Below are positions 10,951 to 24,852 of a DNA stretch of 64,000 nucleotides, one piece after another. Each line of letters begins with the position of its first letter. Positions within the stretch are counted from its first letter, which is position 1. The position numbers and the translations under genes were made by a program. Under the pieces are notes generated by a model. It saw nothing but the letters and a program-made list of their open reading frames with translations, was not told the DNA's origin and did no database searches. The DNA comes from Isoperla grammatica (Eukaryota > Arthropoda > Insecta > Plecoptera > Perlodidae), in the NCBI GenBank assembly GCA_945910005.1, contig OX246740.1, positions 57,775,311 through 57,839,310 of the forward strand, given 5' to 3'.

Positions 10951-12505
10951 CAATTGTATTTATTGTTTTCCCGCTCAGTTACAAGAACTGACTTCCAGTA
11001 GGGGACATTATATCATGTATTATGTGCTTCGTTGCGCTGTTGACTCTAAAGTCACCGTTCACGTGCCATGAGGTCAAGTTCCAATGCTACAAACCCAACT
11101 CTAGCCGGCAATCGAACCCTGGGCCTTCTGCATTGAAAGAGGGATTTCTATATCTATCTATCTATCTATCTGTCCATCATATTCAGATCCAACCCTTCGT
11201 TTATGTTATCATTCTGTGGCTTGGTCTCCTGTCATGACAATAACTTCATGTCTTTATATTCGGTACAAATAACATACCGGATTATCTGTTGTGCGTATTT
11301 TTATCTTGATCTGTCTCTTGGGGCGCGGGTTCTATGCGTATGACACCTAGGGACGTGGGTTCGAAACCTCTGGTACTTGTCTTAATTTCGTTATCACCCC
11401 TCATCGTCTGGAATAGCATGATTGTATTGTAAGCAAACAATAAACGATTACTCCATTTGAACTTCTCCATTTTCTCTAGCACTATTGTTGGGCATCTCCA
11501 CGGACCATAAACGTTGCAGCCAGCCTGGCTGCATTAATCGGCTTATTAATCCGATCAGCTAATTACGATGACGTCATTACACGCCTATTGGTTGACAGAT
11601 ATACCCCTTGTAATTAGATCAGCGTGTTTGCTGCCGGACATTCAATTGTGCAACGAGCAATACCATGAGTGGGTTGTTCATACAAACATACCACACATTC
11701 GGTTGGCGATTAGTAGGAATGAGATAGTTATATATAATGCATGTTTGTCTTTATTTTATCTGGATACTTGGGACTTTTTACAAACTTATTTCACGACCAC
11801 GCATATATTGACACTTTTTGGAGGATAGTAAATATTATAGGCATATGCATCACGTCTAATGCGCATATTTATTGGTAAAGCCACATTATTAGATAATGGT
11901 TCGTTAGAAAAGCAAAAATATCGAATTTGTGGGAAAGGATTCTGACTAAAAATCTAGAATATAAGTTTCTTTGTTCAATACAAAATATATAACGGAATTG
12001 TTCTGTTGGTGCAGAATTTAAGCGTTCTATTTAAATGCAGTTTATAAAGTCACAAATCCATAACTTTGAAAGAATGCTTTTAAACATGTTATACTCAACA
12101 TTGATTTCACATTGTTCTAATGAGAAAAGTGCAGTTATTTCCTTTAATAACTATAATTACTTGAATGCTCCGTATTTCCCGTGATAAATACATGTGAAAC
12201 TTTCTGTTCACTTTATTCTAAATGAAACTAACCAAATATTTATAGGTCCATACATTTAACCCTGTGCGTGCGATTAGTCAGGTCGGTAAATGCAGAGATC
12301 TATTCTACCCAAGACGTTCATTACTTCCCAGCGTCCACGCTCTCCGCTCCTTAAGGGACTCCTAACAAGATAATGCGTAATTGGGTGTCATTAAAGTAAT
12401 AAGGTTGTTGCATTCACCAACAGGTGTAACCAAGTAACGGTCGCCTCCAGACTAGACAGTCTCTTGCTTGGCACATAATGAGATTTCCATGTATTTATGT
12501 GGTCG

Positions 12506-12514
12506 CTCTCTCTC

Positions 12515-12581
<67 letters not shown>

Positions 12582-12588
12582 CTCTCTC
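12506..12588. repeat. (CT)n microsatellite
   Basis: CT dinucleotides with a few CGCTC interruptions, in the homeobox intron. Confidence 0.98.
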
Positions 12589-15500
12589 AAGAGTATAGAA
12601 GCAAATTCCGGGGACAATTACCACAAGATGTACTTAGCCACTGAGGCTAATTAATTCAATTGAGATTTTAAACAATGGTCTAATCAAGTTTTCTCCGAGC
12701 GCCGCGACGCGCCGCCACCGTCGCCAAGGAAACTGCAACGTGGCTAAGATTCAACGTGAAGTAAACCGCCTACTTTTCAAACAGATTAGTTGGCCGGCGA
12801 GCATCAATAAAACACTCTTAATGTTTTAATCAACTAGAAAACAACGTCGCATTACTTTAGTTGTATAATCATAATAATGATATTTGTGACTACTTACAAG
12901 CAAACGAATCACTGCCAGTTTCTAACTTGTTTTTACATCAATGTTGGATTCAGCAACGTTCGTTTGTGGATTAAACTATTACCATATTCTCTGAAAAGAA
13001 AACAAAGAAACACAATCAATTGCATTCAACGAAAACTGAAGAATGTCTCACTACTAATAATCAGTTAATCTAACAATGGGAGAATAATAGCAGATTCATT
13101 CATTGATGTATTTATTCATCTTCGTGCGAGGTGTTTTGAAGGCCTACTTATAAGTTATAAGATGAAACACATGTAAATTCAAGATGTTGTACAAATCTGT
13201 AATAAATAACAGAATGTGGTTTGGGAGAATCAATTTCACTGCCGGGCAAGACTTTCCTAGTTTCGTGGTTGTTCTTCGGTGGGTCTGTCAAAACTACAAC
13301 GCTTGCTTGCTTTAGAGACACTATTATACCTACACAAAATGTAGAATGTGAGCGGGTTTTTAAATATTGATTACAATAAACAAACTCACTGTTTGGCATT
13401 ATAATTGGTTAATTAGTTTTGTATACATTTGCTACATTATGAAGACAGCACTATTTTACTATGATGTCAGAAACATCAATTGCTGGACGTGAAATTCAAT
13501 TTCCACCAAACACTTCATCCTGATTGGTCAGTTGACAAGGCCGTCCCCCCAGGGCTCATCACGTCCAAACAATAAACACCGCCACAGATATATCGTGATC
13601 TCGAGACGTGTTTGGCGGGATTATTCAAACCAGTGATCGAATCAATGCCTTTTGATTCTATTTGTCAATGTTTTTCCGCACTGTGGTCTAGGGAGAAGGT
13701 GTATGAACGCTAGCGCGCGCGGCGGCGGTATAGGCAAGCACCCACCCTAAACTCACTTAGCCTCATATTCAAATGAAGTTGTACATTTGATTAGGAGAGA
13801 GTTACCTAGGCCAACCACCTTCACCCGACTAACCTACCCCAATCAGTGTCGCGTCTAAGTGGATTCAAATCACACGAGGGGTGGGAGGGGGGGGGGGGGG
13901 GGGGGGCTAACTTAGTTTTACAAACGCCGGCTGGAAAACGCTTGTGCCATGCCCGCCGTTCGTTCCGTCGCTGTGTGGTAGGAAGGGAAGCGAAATTATT
14001 GCCGTTTCGCGATTTGGGTCAACTCCTCGATTCGATTTGACTACGGAATCGATTCTGTGCGGTTTGGTTTGAAGTTATACAAAGTTTGAGACAAGACAGC
14101 GCATTCTAACTCCGTAGCTATAGTAGTACACACTACACAGTCATTGATGGAACCTCCAGGCATGTTTACCATTACATATTATTTTTTTTTTACGTATATT
14201 GTGTTATTTTCTATATTATCTAAAATTCAAGGCAATGTACCATTTTCTTTAATTTGCCTCACGCTTACGGTTTGTTCATTTCATAATTACATTTCAAAAT
14301 TATGTAGTATTGTTTTGTGCTGCCGATGTGATAAAGAATTTCTTCTAGATCTGCCTCGAAAAATATATGTATACATGTGTAACCAACCAAATACTATAGT
14401 TGAGTTATTTATTTATATTTCTTCACACATATTTTTACATTGTAAATATACACCTCTGCAGAGAGTAGTGTGAACAGTCTTATAGAATATAGATAGATAA
14501 ACAAGAATACATGTAGCTAGTGACCAGCAGGCCAAGCACACATATGACCCCATCACCAAGTCACTTGCTGACTTGTATACATGGTTCGCGCAATCTATTA
14601 TTGATATTAATCTCAGTCTGTTATCACTCGTTAGAATAACATTACAATAGCGACCCCGCGATCAGTACACACTGGCTGATTGTCACGTGATGAGGTCGGA
14701 GATTACAGGGGTGCTTTGTATCGGCGGCGCGCGACACGCCCAAAGTATGGCACTAGCTTCGAGACCTATTATCTACTTTCCGCTTTCAGGGCTGCTTTGT
14801 ACAACTTGTGTGCATTCACAGATGGATAGACTATTTGCTTTTCCTGAAACTCGCTGTTTAAAAAACGTATTTTGAAACATGGTCGGGTTTCGCAAACTAA
14901 TACAGAAATGAAAACAAAACCTTGACAGTTTTGCCTTTGATGCATTCCAGTAAAATGTAAAAAAATAAATAAGTACTAATATGACATGGCGTTTCGCATT
15001 TAAATAAAGTGCTTTTGAAAGTTGTACATTCTCAAGGTTTCAAATTTCTGTAAATATAAATATGAAAACGGCATCAGATTTTTACGTAGGTACAAACAGC
15101 TTTATGTATTTCTGAGTGAGAGGTATAAGCTAACATTTAAGTATTCTAAAAACTGTATAGAAAACCGTTACTAATGCGTGACTAATCCGGATGAAAATAA
15201 ATTAATTGATTGATATTGCGTTAGGGACAGTTTTTGAATCGTTCGTAAAAGAGTCGTTTGCTTAACAGTGCGTTAAATAAGATAGTACCCGTGTACTTTA
15301 CATATCCAATGTGGAACTTATTTCCAGTATTACAAAAAGTAACAATTGTAACAATTACTATTAATATCAACGTTTTCATCAATTTATTCATAAAAGATAA
15401 TAATTAATGCTAATTTTCACAAGTTAATTACAAACGAACTAGTTATTAATCCTGAAAAGCACGTTTAATATAAATATATTTTGTTCATCATCACCAATTA

Positions 15501-15590
15501 TTCCTTGTGTAGTTCAGTTCAGTTGAATCGCATATCGACATAAACTATAACTAGACATTAAACTTGTGCAATACAAGAGCAGCAGCCATG

Positions 15591-15593
<3 letters not shown>

Positions 15594-15630
<37 letters not shown>
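15594..15630. repeat. (CT)n microsatellite
   Basis: A pure CT run. Confidence 0.97.
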
Positions 15631-15633
<3 letters not shown>

Positions 15634-18600
15634 ATACGAAACGTCTATTTTGTCTGGTTTATCAATGTTTAATGCACTTAGCTAACGAAACTCTGGTTTG
15701 AGTCCGAGCGTGGTCTGCCCTTCATTACATCAGCTCTCGTTAGCTCAAACCCATCCCGTGCAACCTGCTCTCTTTCCATAATACTTCAACGTTTGCTCTT
15801 TACCTGGATCTGTGGCCGGCGAGCGAGCACGTTCTCTAATGCAACCATATGGCTCCGAGCACAAAGTAGCACTAACCGAGGATTACTTTACTTTTTAGAG
15901 TGAGCCACGCATTAAAATAGCAACGGTTAGTTTGAGCGAACGTTTCTGAAAGATGGGATGGGATATTTACGAGATAGTTTCCAAATAGAAACACGACGGC
16001 GCAACGTTATGCCAATTTGACAGAGGTGGATATAAAAGTTTACTGGTACGAAAGCTAAGGGTGAAAACAACTTGTTTTTATAGTTTAAACGCTCGTTATT
16101 CCTTCTATTAAAGAGGGTTTTTACTTTGCGTTCATCGACGTACTCAACCTTTTGGGCAGGTTTTTAATAATATTGTTGAAAATAACGATAGTAATAACAG
16201 TGACTTATTGGCTCGAAATCTTACTTACGAACGCTTAAAAAATGTGTTGACTTTATAATTGTTTCCGTTTTGATACAGCAATTTAAAACATTTCGAAATG
16301 AGCCAAGGACTTGAAACTCAAAGACATGACTCTATCTGTACGTACAATGGTCTTTAGAATCTGTGGACTTGCCAAAGTCTATATCCATAGTACGTGTCAC
16401 ACTAACATGATAACCTATAAGAGAATACATTAATACGTCAGGAGCACATTTTTTGTTTATAGAAATTACTGAGCTATACAATACATAGCTCTTTACTTTC
16501 TAAAACTTACAAATCTATTTCTTTAACGATTAGCAAAATGCAAAACCGCCTACATTACAAATGAGGGGAAATATGAAAAATATAGCCGTTGACCATTTTA
16601 AACTCTGCGTCCAACACGAACAATGAAATAAGAAATAGTTAACTTTTACCTAGGCACAGACACAGGCGGAGAAAAGCAAAACAGTGTTTTGAGAATACAG
16701 TTTGATAGAGGCAACGGAGTAACTAACAGAGAGCAAATAATATCTGTGAAATAAATATCATTATTTATTCAACAGTTTCATATACTCTATTTACCTACGT
16801 GTTCCGCACTTCGCATTGCAAACAACGCACACCACAAAAGCGCACTACGTTATGTGCCGCGACTTTTACACAAGACTGTACATAAGTTTTCTAAGGTTTT
16901 AGATTGTTTCATTGAGTGTACATTGAAGATAATTGTGTTTGCATTTGTAGGTGGATTCCAGAGTCTCATTAGCAAAGCCCTTTCATTACTTTAACTCTGT
17001 GTATAGTTCCGTCTCCGTCGCACTCGAGCGTTCGCGCTGCTCTCTCTCGCACTAATGGAACGATCCGGTGATAAAATAGCAAACCTACTAAAATTATCAT
17101 AATACTATTACGGTCTCAAACCAAGAGCTACTTCGCATACTCCTTATCAACGATAACATGTTAAATACAAGTTAAAACCGGGCATATTAACGTATATTGA
17201 ATTATTTCGAAGCAGTTTTATAGAGTCGGCTTGGTTGAAAAACTTGGAATAGATCGTTGTGGTTTATACTATCGCTGTCTACGATGCGAGTCCAGCGTTT
17301 AGGACTTGGGTTATTATTATCTCTTGATACTTCCGAAACACACACACACACACACTGAAGGCCTACACGGATCATTGTAAAGTGACGCAAATACATTCTA
17401 TGACCATAACAATACATTTTAAGAACTAATTTCCGTGATACCTTAAAAAGCTTCCTCCAATTTAACTATCACCCATTGTTCTTGCAATCAATTGCACCAA
17501 AAGAAAACAAGTGATCTCATACATATCGAATCAATATAATATGATTCTTGAATTTATAAATCACACTTGTTAATCCCTTTTTCAATATTGTGTAGCGTTA
17601 TCAATGATTCTTGTTGCTTCATGTCTCTATTATCAGCACATGTAACACCTCACATTTAAAACCGTTTTTACCAACACCGCTCCGTTCTTTCCGCAGCGGT
17701 AAAAACGCATAGTGTGACACTACACTCAAGATATTATTCAGAAACGTTAGTTTTGCTCGGTTCTTTTATAGTGAGGCAACCCTTCACCGATACGACTTAA
17801 ACCTCTCGTTTGTGAAGCATTCCATTCCTTGTACGACGCAACCCCACCTTTCTCGCACCGTTCTTGAAGTCCTCGCAACAGATGCATCCATGGAACATGA
17901 CTCAATGCGAGCGCGCCAAACTGTAAAGTCATTAGCATAGAGTTGAATGGCATTCAGTGTCGCAGTGGGGGTTAACGGGCGGGAGTACCTGCCTGGCTGC
18001 GTTGAAACTTGACGTTCACTATACCAGCTGTTTGACGCTTTAAACTCTTTGTCCGCAGCCCTTTAATATCTCAAGTACGCACTCGCATCCTTTGAGCGCT
18101 TTTATTCGCGACTATTGCGAGTTTACTTCGAGTGTATAACTTGTCACACGTTGAGTTGATAATATAATTCACTTGGGGATTTGTAGGCGGGTGTTATAGC
18201 GCCGGGTTCTAGTTCCGTGTGTTCAGGGTTCAGTGCCCGGGACAGCCCTTATCCTGACTGAAGGGGTTCCAAAATATTGTACACACTTATATGGTGATTG
18301 CTAGGAGCAAGTTAGTATTCATAGAAATATTCTTGTATTATCGTTCTCATCTTTAGAAAGCACCACCTTATAAAAAACGGGTGGTCTACTTTATGGCGAC
18401 AGTAAAATCTATTACATGAATGTAAGAATTTTATTAGACTATCTAAATCTAAATGGCCCAGTTTATTTCGGCTGTGTATGAATTAATTTCCACAAGGTTG
18501 TTTTGGTGATGTATTTCAACATAACTACTGTGCGATAAAGTTGTAAACAAAAATGAATTCAAAGGGTAAACGTGAACCAAACCCGGGTCAATGATTGAAA

Positions 18601-19937
18601 GTGCGTCTGTACGTAATGCACCCTGTTCGATTCCCGGTCAGGGTGACCGTTTTCTACAACTAAGCCATCATATCACCAAAAAATGTATACATCTGTCCTT
18701 GCGTACAGAATGTCCCGATATCCTTAGTATTACCGCCTCTTAGATTCCAGTATCAATCTCCTCAGTGTAGTTGAGTCCTCCACCCACCCACACACGCACA
18801 CACACACACGCACACACACACCTGCTAACACCCTAACCGTGTTCGCGCCAGCCAGCGTTATCGTCCCCCGGCCAACCCACCCTGCGAAGTAGATTGGCTT
18901 AGGCCTGCGCTGCTTCTCACAGCTCATTACTCTCTGTGAGGGCCACCTCGGCCAGGCTAGGCCGGCAGATGGCCTCAACGCTGACCGCATTGGATCGCGT
19001 CTAACGAGCTTATCATTATCACACGTCCAACACCACAGATCAAGGATTACACTGCTGGGCTAACATAATGCCTGCTGTGTGTGTGTGCGCCCTTCAGGTG
19101 ACTATAGGGGTATGGTAGGGGTATGTTAATATGACAGATGAAACCGTAGAAAGACCCTTAATGAGGACTGAGGGTTAAACGAATCGATCTGTTACATATA
19201 CTATGCTAGAAATAAGTATTAAGCTTTGGATACAATGTAAATGATCATAACATTAACTCGTTCACTAATAGGTCCGTTGTACGAGCAATGTTTGAGGGTA
19301 TTTTGAATAAACGTATACAATCATTCCTCAGCAACTTGTCGTCTACTGTTGTCTACTGATTCATACATTAGATTTAGCCAAAAATAATATTATGGAGAGT
19401 GGTTAGTAAAGCCATCTACTTTCCAACCCTTGTGTACCCGTCTGGGCTCGGGGTAGAACTTGACCAGTGCATATACCTCTGCCGATTGTAAGAGGGGAGG
19501 AAATAAGGTGGTTCGACCCTTAACACCTTTAAAAGCATTATTTATTTCTATTCTTCCGTCTATTGTTCCTTTCCTCCAATCCCGACTTCAAATGATCTAG
19601 TTATAGAGTACGTCGTCAACACCAAATAATCAAACTTGATATAAAGTCGTCTTACAATAACTTCGGTAATGCTTTCGTCATAAATCAATGACGTGTTTAC
19701 GGTCTCGGCCAACCCGAGCAGGTATTTGAACTAGCCACGGTCGCTGGTTGGCTGCCGCTCACCCACCCGTGACGGAAGCGATACCGAAGTTGTTGTACGA
19801 CAAGTATACTTATGTTGACGAGTGTAGATAGTACTGTAAATATAGAAGAAGACTATGTTACTGTCAACCAGCCCAGCTACGCAAAGCCAGCATGCACGAG
19901 ATTATCTGCGATGTGAGCGGCATATTTCTGCTTTCAG

Positions 19938-20092
19938 TTGCCGAGGGTGCGTTCAAGAAACTGAAACCAGAACCGCTGCTCGGGGGCGGCCTAGCGACCT
20001 CGCCTAGCGGTCCCCAGCACTCCGGACACAACCCCACCACCACCTCTTGCCCCACCCCCGCTCGGAGGCGGCACAGGACCACCTTCACACAG
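19938..20092 (+). CDS. Prop1/unc-42-like homeobox gene, exon 3 (homeodomain residues 1-10)
   Basis: A strong acceptor (TTTCTGCTTTCAG) precedes TT|GCCGAGGGTGC and the donor is ACACAG|GTAAAC at 20092/20093. Phase 1 in, phase 0 out. It encodes VAEGAFKKLKPEPLLGGG, a Ser/Pro/Thr/His linker, and RRRHRTTFTQ. These last ten residues are the start of a homeodomain, with the conserved Arg5 that enters the minor groove and Phe8 of the core. The run of basic residues before F8 is as expected. The intron after residue 10 splits the domain; the following exon continues it without loss. Confidence 0.93.
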
Positions 20093-20332
20093 GTAAACAA
20101 CGCTCGTAATAACGATGCACGGAAGTATATTTATGCGCGAGACTCTAATTCGGGAGGTCGCCGGTTCGATTCCGGCCACAAGTGGCGAAATCGTGACTGA
20201 ATGCTTTGATAAAAGCTGTAATTTGTGCAGAAAACAATGTAAAATAGTGGTATGCATTCACATCCGTTATGTTCAAGGAGTAAAAGTACACAAGATTGAA
20301 GAATGATGGTTACTTTTCTGTTTGCTTCCCAG
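20093..20332 (+). other. Homeobox intron 3, with tRNA-like (SINE-like) segment
   Basis: A 240-bp intron between GTAAAC and TGCTTCCCAG. Positions 20138-20175 resemble a tRNA 3' half with a B box (GGTTCGATTCC). No complete tRNA cloverleaf is present, so this is probably an old tRNA-derived SINE fragment. Confidence 0.45.
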
Positions 20333-20440
20333 GAACAGTTGGCAGAACTAGAGGCAGCGTTTGCCAAGTCCCATTACCCCGATATCTACTGTAGAGAAGA
20401 GCTCGCGAGGACTACGAAACTGAACGAGGCTCGGATTCAG
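20333..20440 (+). CDS. Prop1/unc-42-like homeobox gene, exon 4 (homeodomain residues 11-46)
   Basis: 36 codons, phase 0 on both sides, between acceptor TTCCCAG and donor ATTCAG|GTAGGA. It encodes helix 1 ([15 protein letters not shown]), [10 protein letters not shown] (loop and helix 2) and TKLNEARIQ (start of helix 3). The pattern L16, F20, Y25, R30/R31-like and LNEARIQ is that of paired-like homeodomains; [20 protein letters not shown] matches my memory of the invertebrate Prop1/unc-42 group better than Prrx, Phox2, Shox or Drgx. The exon ends at the 46/47 boundary, a site where many paired-class genes carry an intron. A 51-bp tandem array starts 4 nt after the donor and stays in frame with this exon. 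Confidence 0.96.
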
Positions 20441-20444
20441 GTAG

Positions 20445-21369
20445 GACACGGTCACATTGTGTACACTTTACACTCTAGGGGGCAGTGGAGTACGCGACAC
20501 GGGCACCTCGTGTACACTTTACACTCTAGGGGGCAGTGGAGTACGCGACACGGGCACCTCGTGTACACTTTACACTCTAGGGGGCAGTGGAGTACGCGAC
20601 ACGGCCACATTGTGTACACTTTATACTCTAGGTGGCAGTGGAGTACGCGACACGGCCACATTGTGTACACTTTACACTCTAGGGGGCAGTGGAGTACGCG
20701 ACACGGGCACCTCGTGTACACTTTACACTCTAGGGGGCAGTGGAGTACGCGACACGGCCACATTGTGTACACTTTATACTCTAGGTGGCAGTGGAGTACG
20801 CGACACGGGCACCTCGTGTACACTTTACACTCTAGGTGGCAGTGGAGTACGCGACACGGGCACCTCGTGTACACTTTATACTCTAGGGGGCAGTGGAGTA
20901 CGCGACACGGGCACCTCGTGTACACTTTACACTCTAGGTGGCAGTGGAGTACGCGACACGGGCACCTCGTGTACACTTTACACTCTAGGGGGCAGTGGAG
21001 TACGCGACACGGCCACATTGTGTACACTTTATACTCTAGGTGGCAGTGGAGTACGCCACACGGCGACATTGTGTACACTTTACACTCTAGGTGGCAGTGG
21101 AGTACGGGACACGGCGACATTGTGTACACTTTATACTCTAGGGGGCAGTGGAGTACGCGACACGGCCACATTGTGTACACTTTATACTCTAGGTGGCAGT
21201 GGAGTACGCCACACGGCGACATTGTGTACACTTTACACTCTAGGTGGCAGTGGAGTACGGGACACGGCCACATTGTGTACACTTTATACTCTAGGTGGCA
21301 GTGGAGTACGCCACACGGCGACATTGTGTACACTTTACACTCTAGGTGGCAGTGGAGTACGGGACACGG
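20445..21369. repeat. 51-bp minisatellite, 18 units, starting at the homeodomain splice donor
   Basis: The unit GACACGGGCACCTCGTGTAC / ACTTTACACTCTAGGGGGCA / GTGGAGTACGC is repeated exactly 18 times: GACACGG starts at 20445 and again at 21363, a distance of 918 bp. There are no indels, only substitutions (GGGCACCTC vs GGCCACATT vs GGCGACATT; TTACAC vs TTATAC; GGGGGC vs GGTGGC). Because 51 is divisible by 3, the frame from exon 4 runs through the whole array to a stop at 21419-21421. Confidence 0.96.
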
Positions 21370-21546
21370 AGGTTGTATCCTAAGGTATTTGCGGCCACCT
21401 TGTGTACAGTTTATACTGTAGTTGATAGCAAATTTTCATATTTCACGTTATTATTTGGCTTTCGCGGCCCGGAAGTTTATTTTTCTTGAAGTTTCAGATT
21501 GTGTTGGCTGTGCTCGTAAGATACACTTTACCAGTTGCAGAGTTCC

Positions 21547-22037
21547 CCTACATTATAGGAAAGACACTGGTGTTATGGAATTTGTTTTTTGAATGGAAAG
21601 TAGCACATAAAACAATTCCATTGGTACCAATTAAATTCCCTTGCAAATTCTTCTTTGCATAAGAAATCAAATTTCTTTAATGTTCCCCTAATTTGTAGGT
21701 CGTTTTCCAATGTAAGGGGATCCTTTAAACAAACTAGCTTACAAACGAATTGATTAGCTCCACAAAGCCTAGGTTGAAACGTAATGGACATAAATAAAAA
21801 TGTTCGTCGCAACCGAATGCCCCTGTATCATATTTTATTTGATTCAAATCGTGACAACAATGATAACGAATAATTCGTTACCACGTTACGTTCTGGCAAA
21901 AGAGATTTGATTTCTTATGCAAAGAAGAATTTGCAAGGGAATTTGGTACCAATGGAATTGTTCTATAAGTGCTACTTTTTATATAAAAAAAAAAAACAAA
22001 TTCCATAACACTTGTGTCTTTCCTATAATTTAGGGGA
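21547..22037. mobile_element. Non-autonomous DNA element with ~130-bp TIRs
   Basis: The left arm CCCCTACATTATAGGAAAGA, ACACTGGTGTTATGGAATTT and onward (CAATTCCATTGGTACCAA, CTTGCAAATTCTTCTTTGCA) recurs as reverse complement at 21908-22037 with few differences. The 230-bp centre is not coding. Element length is about 490 bp. No target duplication could be fixed; GTT/ATT flank the ends. Confidence 0.8.
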
Positions 22038-22598
22038 TTGATAAAAGATGTTGAACGCTTCTTAATACTGAGTGTTATAGTTTAAGTGCTTGCCCAAACA
22101 TTCCCACGTAGGAATGGAGCCGAGGACAGAACCGTGGACCTCATAACGTCATTACCACAGATGCCGGATTATTGGTTAACCGAATCTACTCGTCCCATCT
22201 ACAACGAACGGAATATTCATGGAAGTTTTGGGACGCGGTTAAATACGCCGGTAATCAGTGTAAACCGCTCGTTAATGAGCTTTGATTAGTGTTAAACAGA
22301 GTATGGCGCAACTCTTCCTGTTGGCGAGTGAGCTAGCGAGCGGGGTTGGTAACTGGGTTACATCTTAGCATAACGACGTTAGTTGTGTCCCACAGTGGAA
22401 CCTTATCGGCCGGATTACACTCAAAGGTGTTTCAAGGCTAAGACTGTCTTGTTATTATGCGACACTTGCTAATCTGCTGACGTGTTGACAACGCGCTGTG
22501 GTGACCTTGACAATTAGCTGACACTAATAGCATTGTCTTCGTACATCTTTTCTTCCTTGTGGCAATTTTAATAATTAAAAATAACAGTAGTATCCGGT

Positions 22599-22792
22599 AA
22601 GGATGGTCCACACAGATTTTTTAAGCATAAGATTTAAGGTTTAACGCGTAGTCGTAAAGTTGGATCATAGTAAACACGTACTGGCGTTCACACAAAGTTT
22701 TAGTTTTAAGACATTGTTTTCATTGTTGTTCTTAAAACAACGTCTTAAAACCTTAAATCTTATGCTTAAAAAATCTGTGTGGACCAGCCTTT
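22599..22792. mobile_element. Short TIR element, family A copy 2 (inverted relative to copy 1)
   Basis: The ends AAGGATGGTCCACACAGATT and AATCTGTGTGGACCAGCCTT match the element at 1520-1703. The interior (GGTTTAACGCGTAGTCGTAA, GTTGGATCATAG, GGCGTTCACACAAAGTTT, TTTTAAGAC hairpin) is the reverse complement of that copy. Confidence 0.85.
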
Positions 22793-23237
22793 AGAAATTC
22801 ATGTGTTTTTGGATCCACAATGTGGTTTCGTAAGGGCAATATGATTCTTATTACAAATTCGTTCATTCGCTCATTTGAAAATAACGACAGTAACGAATTA
22901 AATATAATTAAAAAATCTCTTATTTTATCAGATAATTTTAAACCAGAATTTACCTCTCTCCTGTTAAGTCAGGTGACATATTTTGCACGGAAACTGGGCC
23001 TATAGACCCAGTCAAGTTTAGCATATCTCGCATATGACCCACAAGATCAGTGAGTTCCTCCCGCCATGTCTGCCACGCACACCGAAGACATCTACGGGCG
23101 CGACCGAGCGGCCGACCGAGCGATAGAAGAACGCAGCGGTCGACATCATCGAGCGAACCGCCTCGAATCAAATCAGGAAATAAGCTTCTATAGAACGGAA
23201 CAGAACGAACGAGATAAAGAAGGCATCAGACGGTGAA

Positions 23238-23240
<3 letters not shown>

Positions 23241-23288
<48 letters not shown>
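23241..23288. repeat. (GA)n microsatellite
   Basis: A pure GA run of about 48 bp. Confidence 0.97.
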
Positions 23289-23293
<5 letters not shown>

Positions 23294-24656
23294 GATTGAT
23301 TTAAGACAAAAAAAGATGAGTTACGGCGGACGAGAATTCAAGAAAAGCCGAAATTAACTTATAATTCCGCTCTCCGTTTTACCTTAGTCGGGACGGTAAG
23401 TCGCGTTTTTCTTAGTAATTCGATTGGAAGTGATTTGATTTAATTTCTTCGAAGATTGTGGAGTGATTATTTCAACCCCGTCAAGGAATAACAAACTTAT
23501 GTACGATCAACCACATCTCCATTCGGTTCAAACCTAAACGAAAAACAAAAACGAATAATGGTAGATATAATAAACGGATTTCAAAACGTTTTAAAAGCGT
23601 ATCAAGACTTTGATCAATTTAATTAAGTAGACAAACGAAAAACTTGAAACAGAACTTTTCAAGATAAACAAAGAAAACAATATTTTCTTACGGGCAGCGG
23701 CTCATGTGAAGTAGGACAGTTTCCTTTGTACTGAATGTATTGTATTGTGTATGGACAACAATCTTACCGCTGAAAGAGGATACAGCGTCATTGCTGTAGG
23801 CCTATACACCTACTTAATTCCAACATTGTGTCAAATGCAATGGTCAATACTACTTTTGTAATATAAACTTTAATAAATAACCAAGAAATTAGACATGGGT
23901 ATTTGATTGACAAATTTAAATATTTTTATCAGTCGGTATATTTTTTTATTTTATACAAAACTTAGAAGATTGCTTTCGGTTTTAAGCAGTGTGGCCTCAG
24001 ATGTATACAAACCTCATCAATGTCAATACGGTATACCAAAATTTGAAAAAAGAAGTAATAATTGAGACAGATATCCGGCACATAATGTTTTCATCTCTTC
24101 TCGCTTCGCCCTATAGTTGTGTTTTCCCAGATAAAGACGGCAAGGATGGATCCTTAAACCTCTGAAAATGGCCTACGCGACTGTGACGCGTTCTTTAACA
24201 TCGCGACAAGCTCTTTGAGTTTACCCAGGCTATCACACGCAAGCACACGGAATTCAGCATCCAAACGCTCGTAAAGTTTTGAGTCGTTTGAAACAAGACA
24301 TATTGAAATAATAAAATGTTACAATTTAGGGATATCTAAACTTGATAATGCATGATAATGTTCGCTTATAATCTGACCAAATCTATAAGTCCAGCACGGA
24401 ATGGTAACAGTTCTAATAAATATTCAAGTATTTGGTGGAGGGGCCGGGTCGGATTAATTTCCTATTATTGTTGATTTTATTGCTATTATTTTCGCAAAAA
24501 TTGTCACCAAATCTAAGCTATAAACCAACCTGTGTAGGGCGGTCCAGTCTGAAAACAAATAACATAAAGAAAATGATTGCGCCTACCCTTAATTCTCAAG
24601 ATCTTTGACTACAATACTCGAAGATATGGAAAGATACCCGATTAGCGGTATCAGTA

Positions 24657-24852
<196 letters not shown>

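Larger units (their letters stand above)
9283..19937 (+). other. Remainder of homeobox intron 2
   Basis: This is about 10.6 kb of AT-rich intron ending at acceptor TTTCTGCTTTCAG (19937). It contains inverted-repeat elements (9514-10040, 10802-10950), (TATC)n at about 11151-11172, (CT)n at 12506-12588 and 15594-15630, a G run at about 13888-13907, and short (CA)n at 17338-17357 and 18780-18823. tRNA-like B-box strings (GGGTTCGAAACCT at about 11357, GTTCGATTCCCGG at about 18627) hint at old SINE fragments. I see no gene. Confidence 0.6.

Noticed and set aside
20138..20175. Possible tRNA gene (B box GGTTCGATTCC); similar strings near 11357, 18627 and 45165
   Set aside because: No matching A box, acceptor stem or cloverleaf could be built; more likely tRNA-derived SINE fragments.
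20452..21383. ORFs of 293 and 308 codons in the 51-bp array on both strands
   Set aside because: The 3-divisible repeat period keeps frames open. No protein family resemblance. Only the frame continuous with exon 4 is kept, as an intron-retention possibility.
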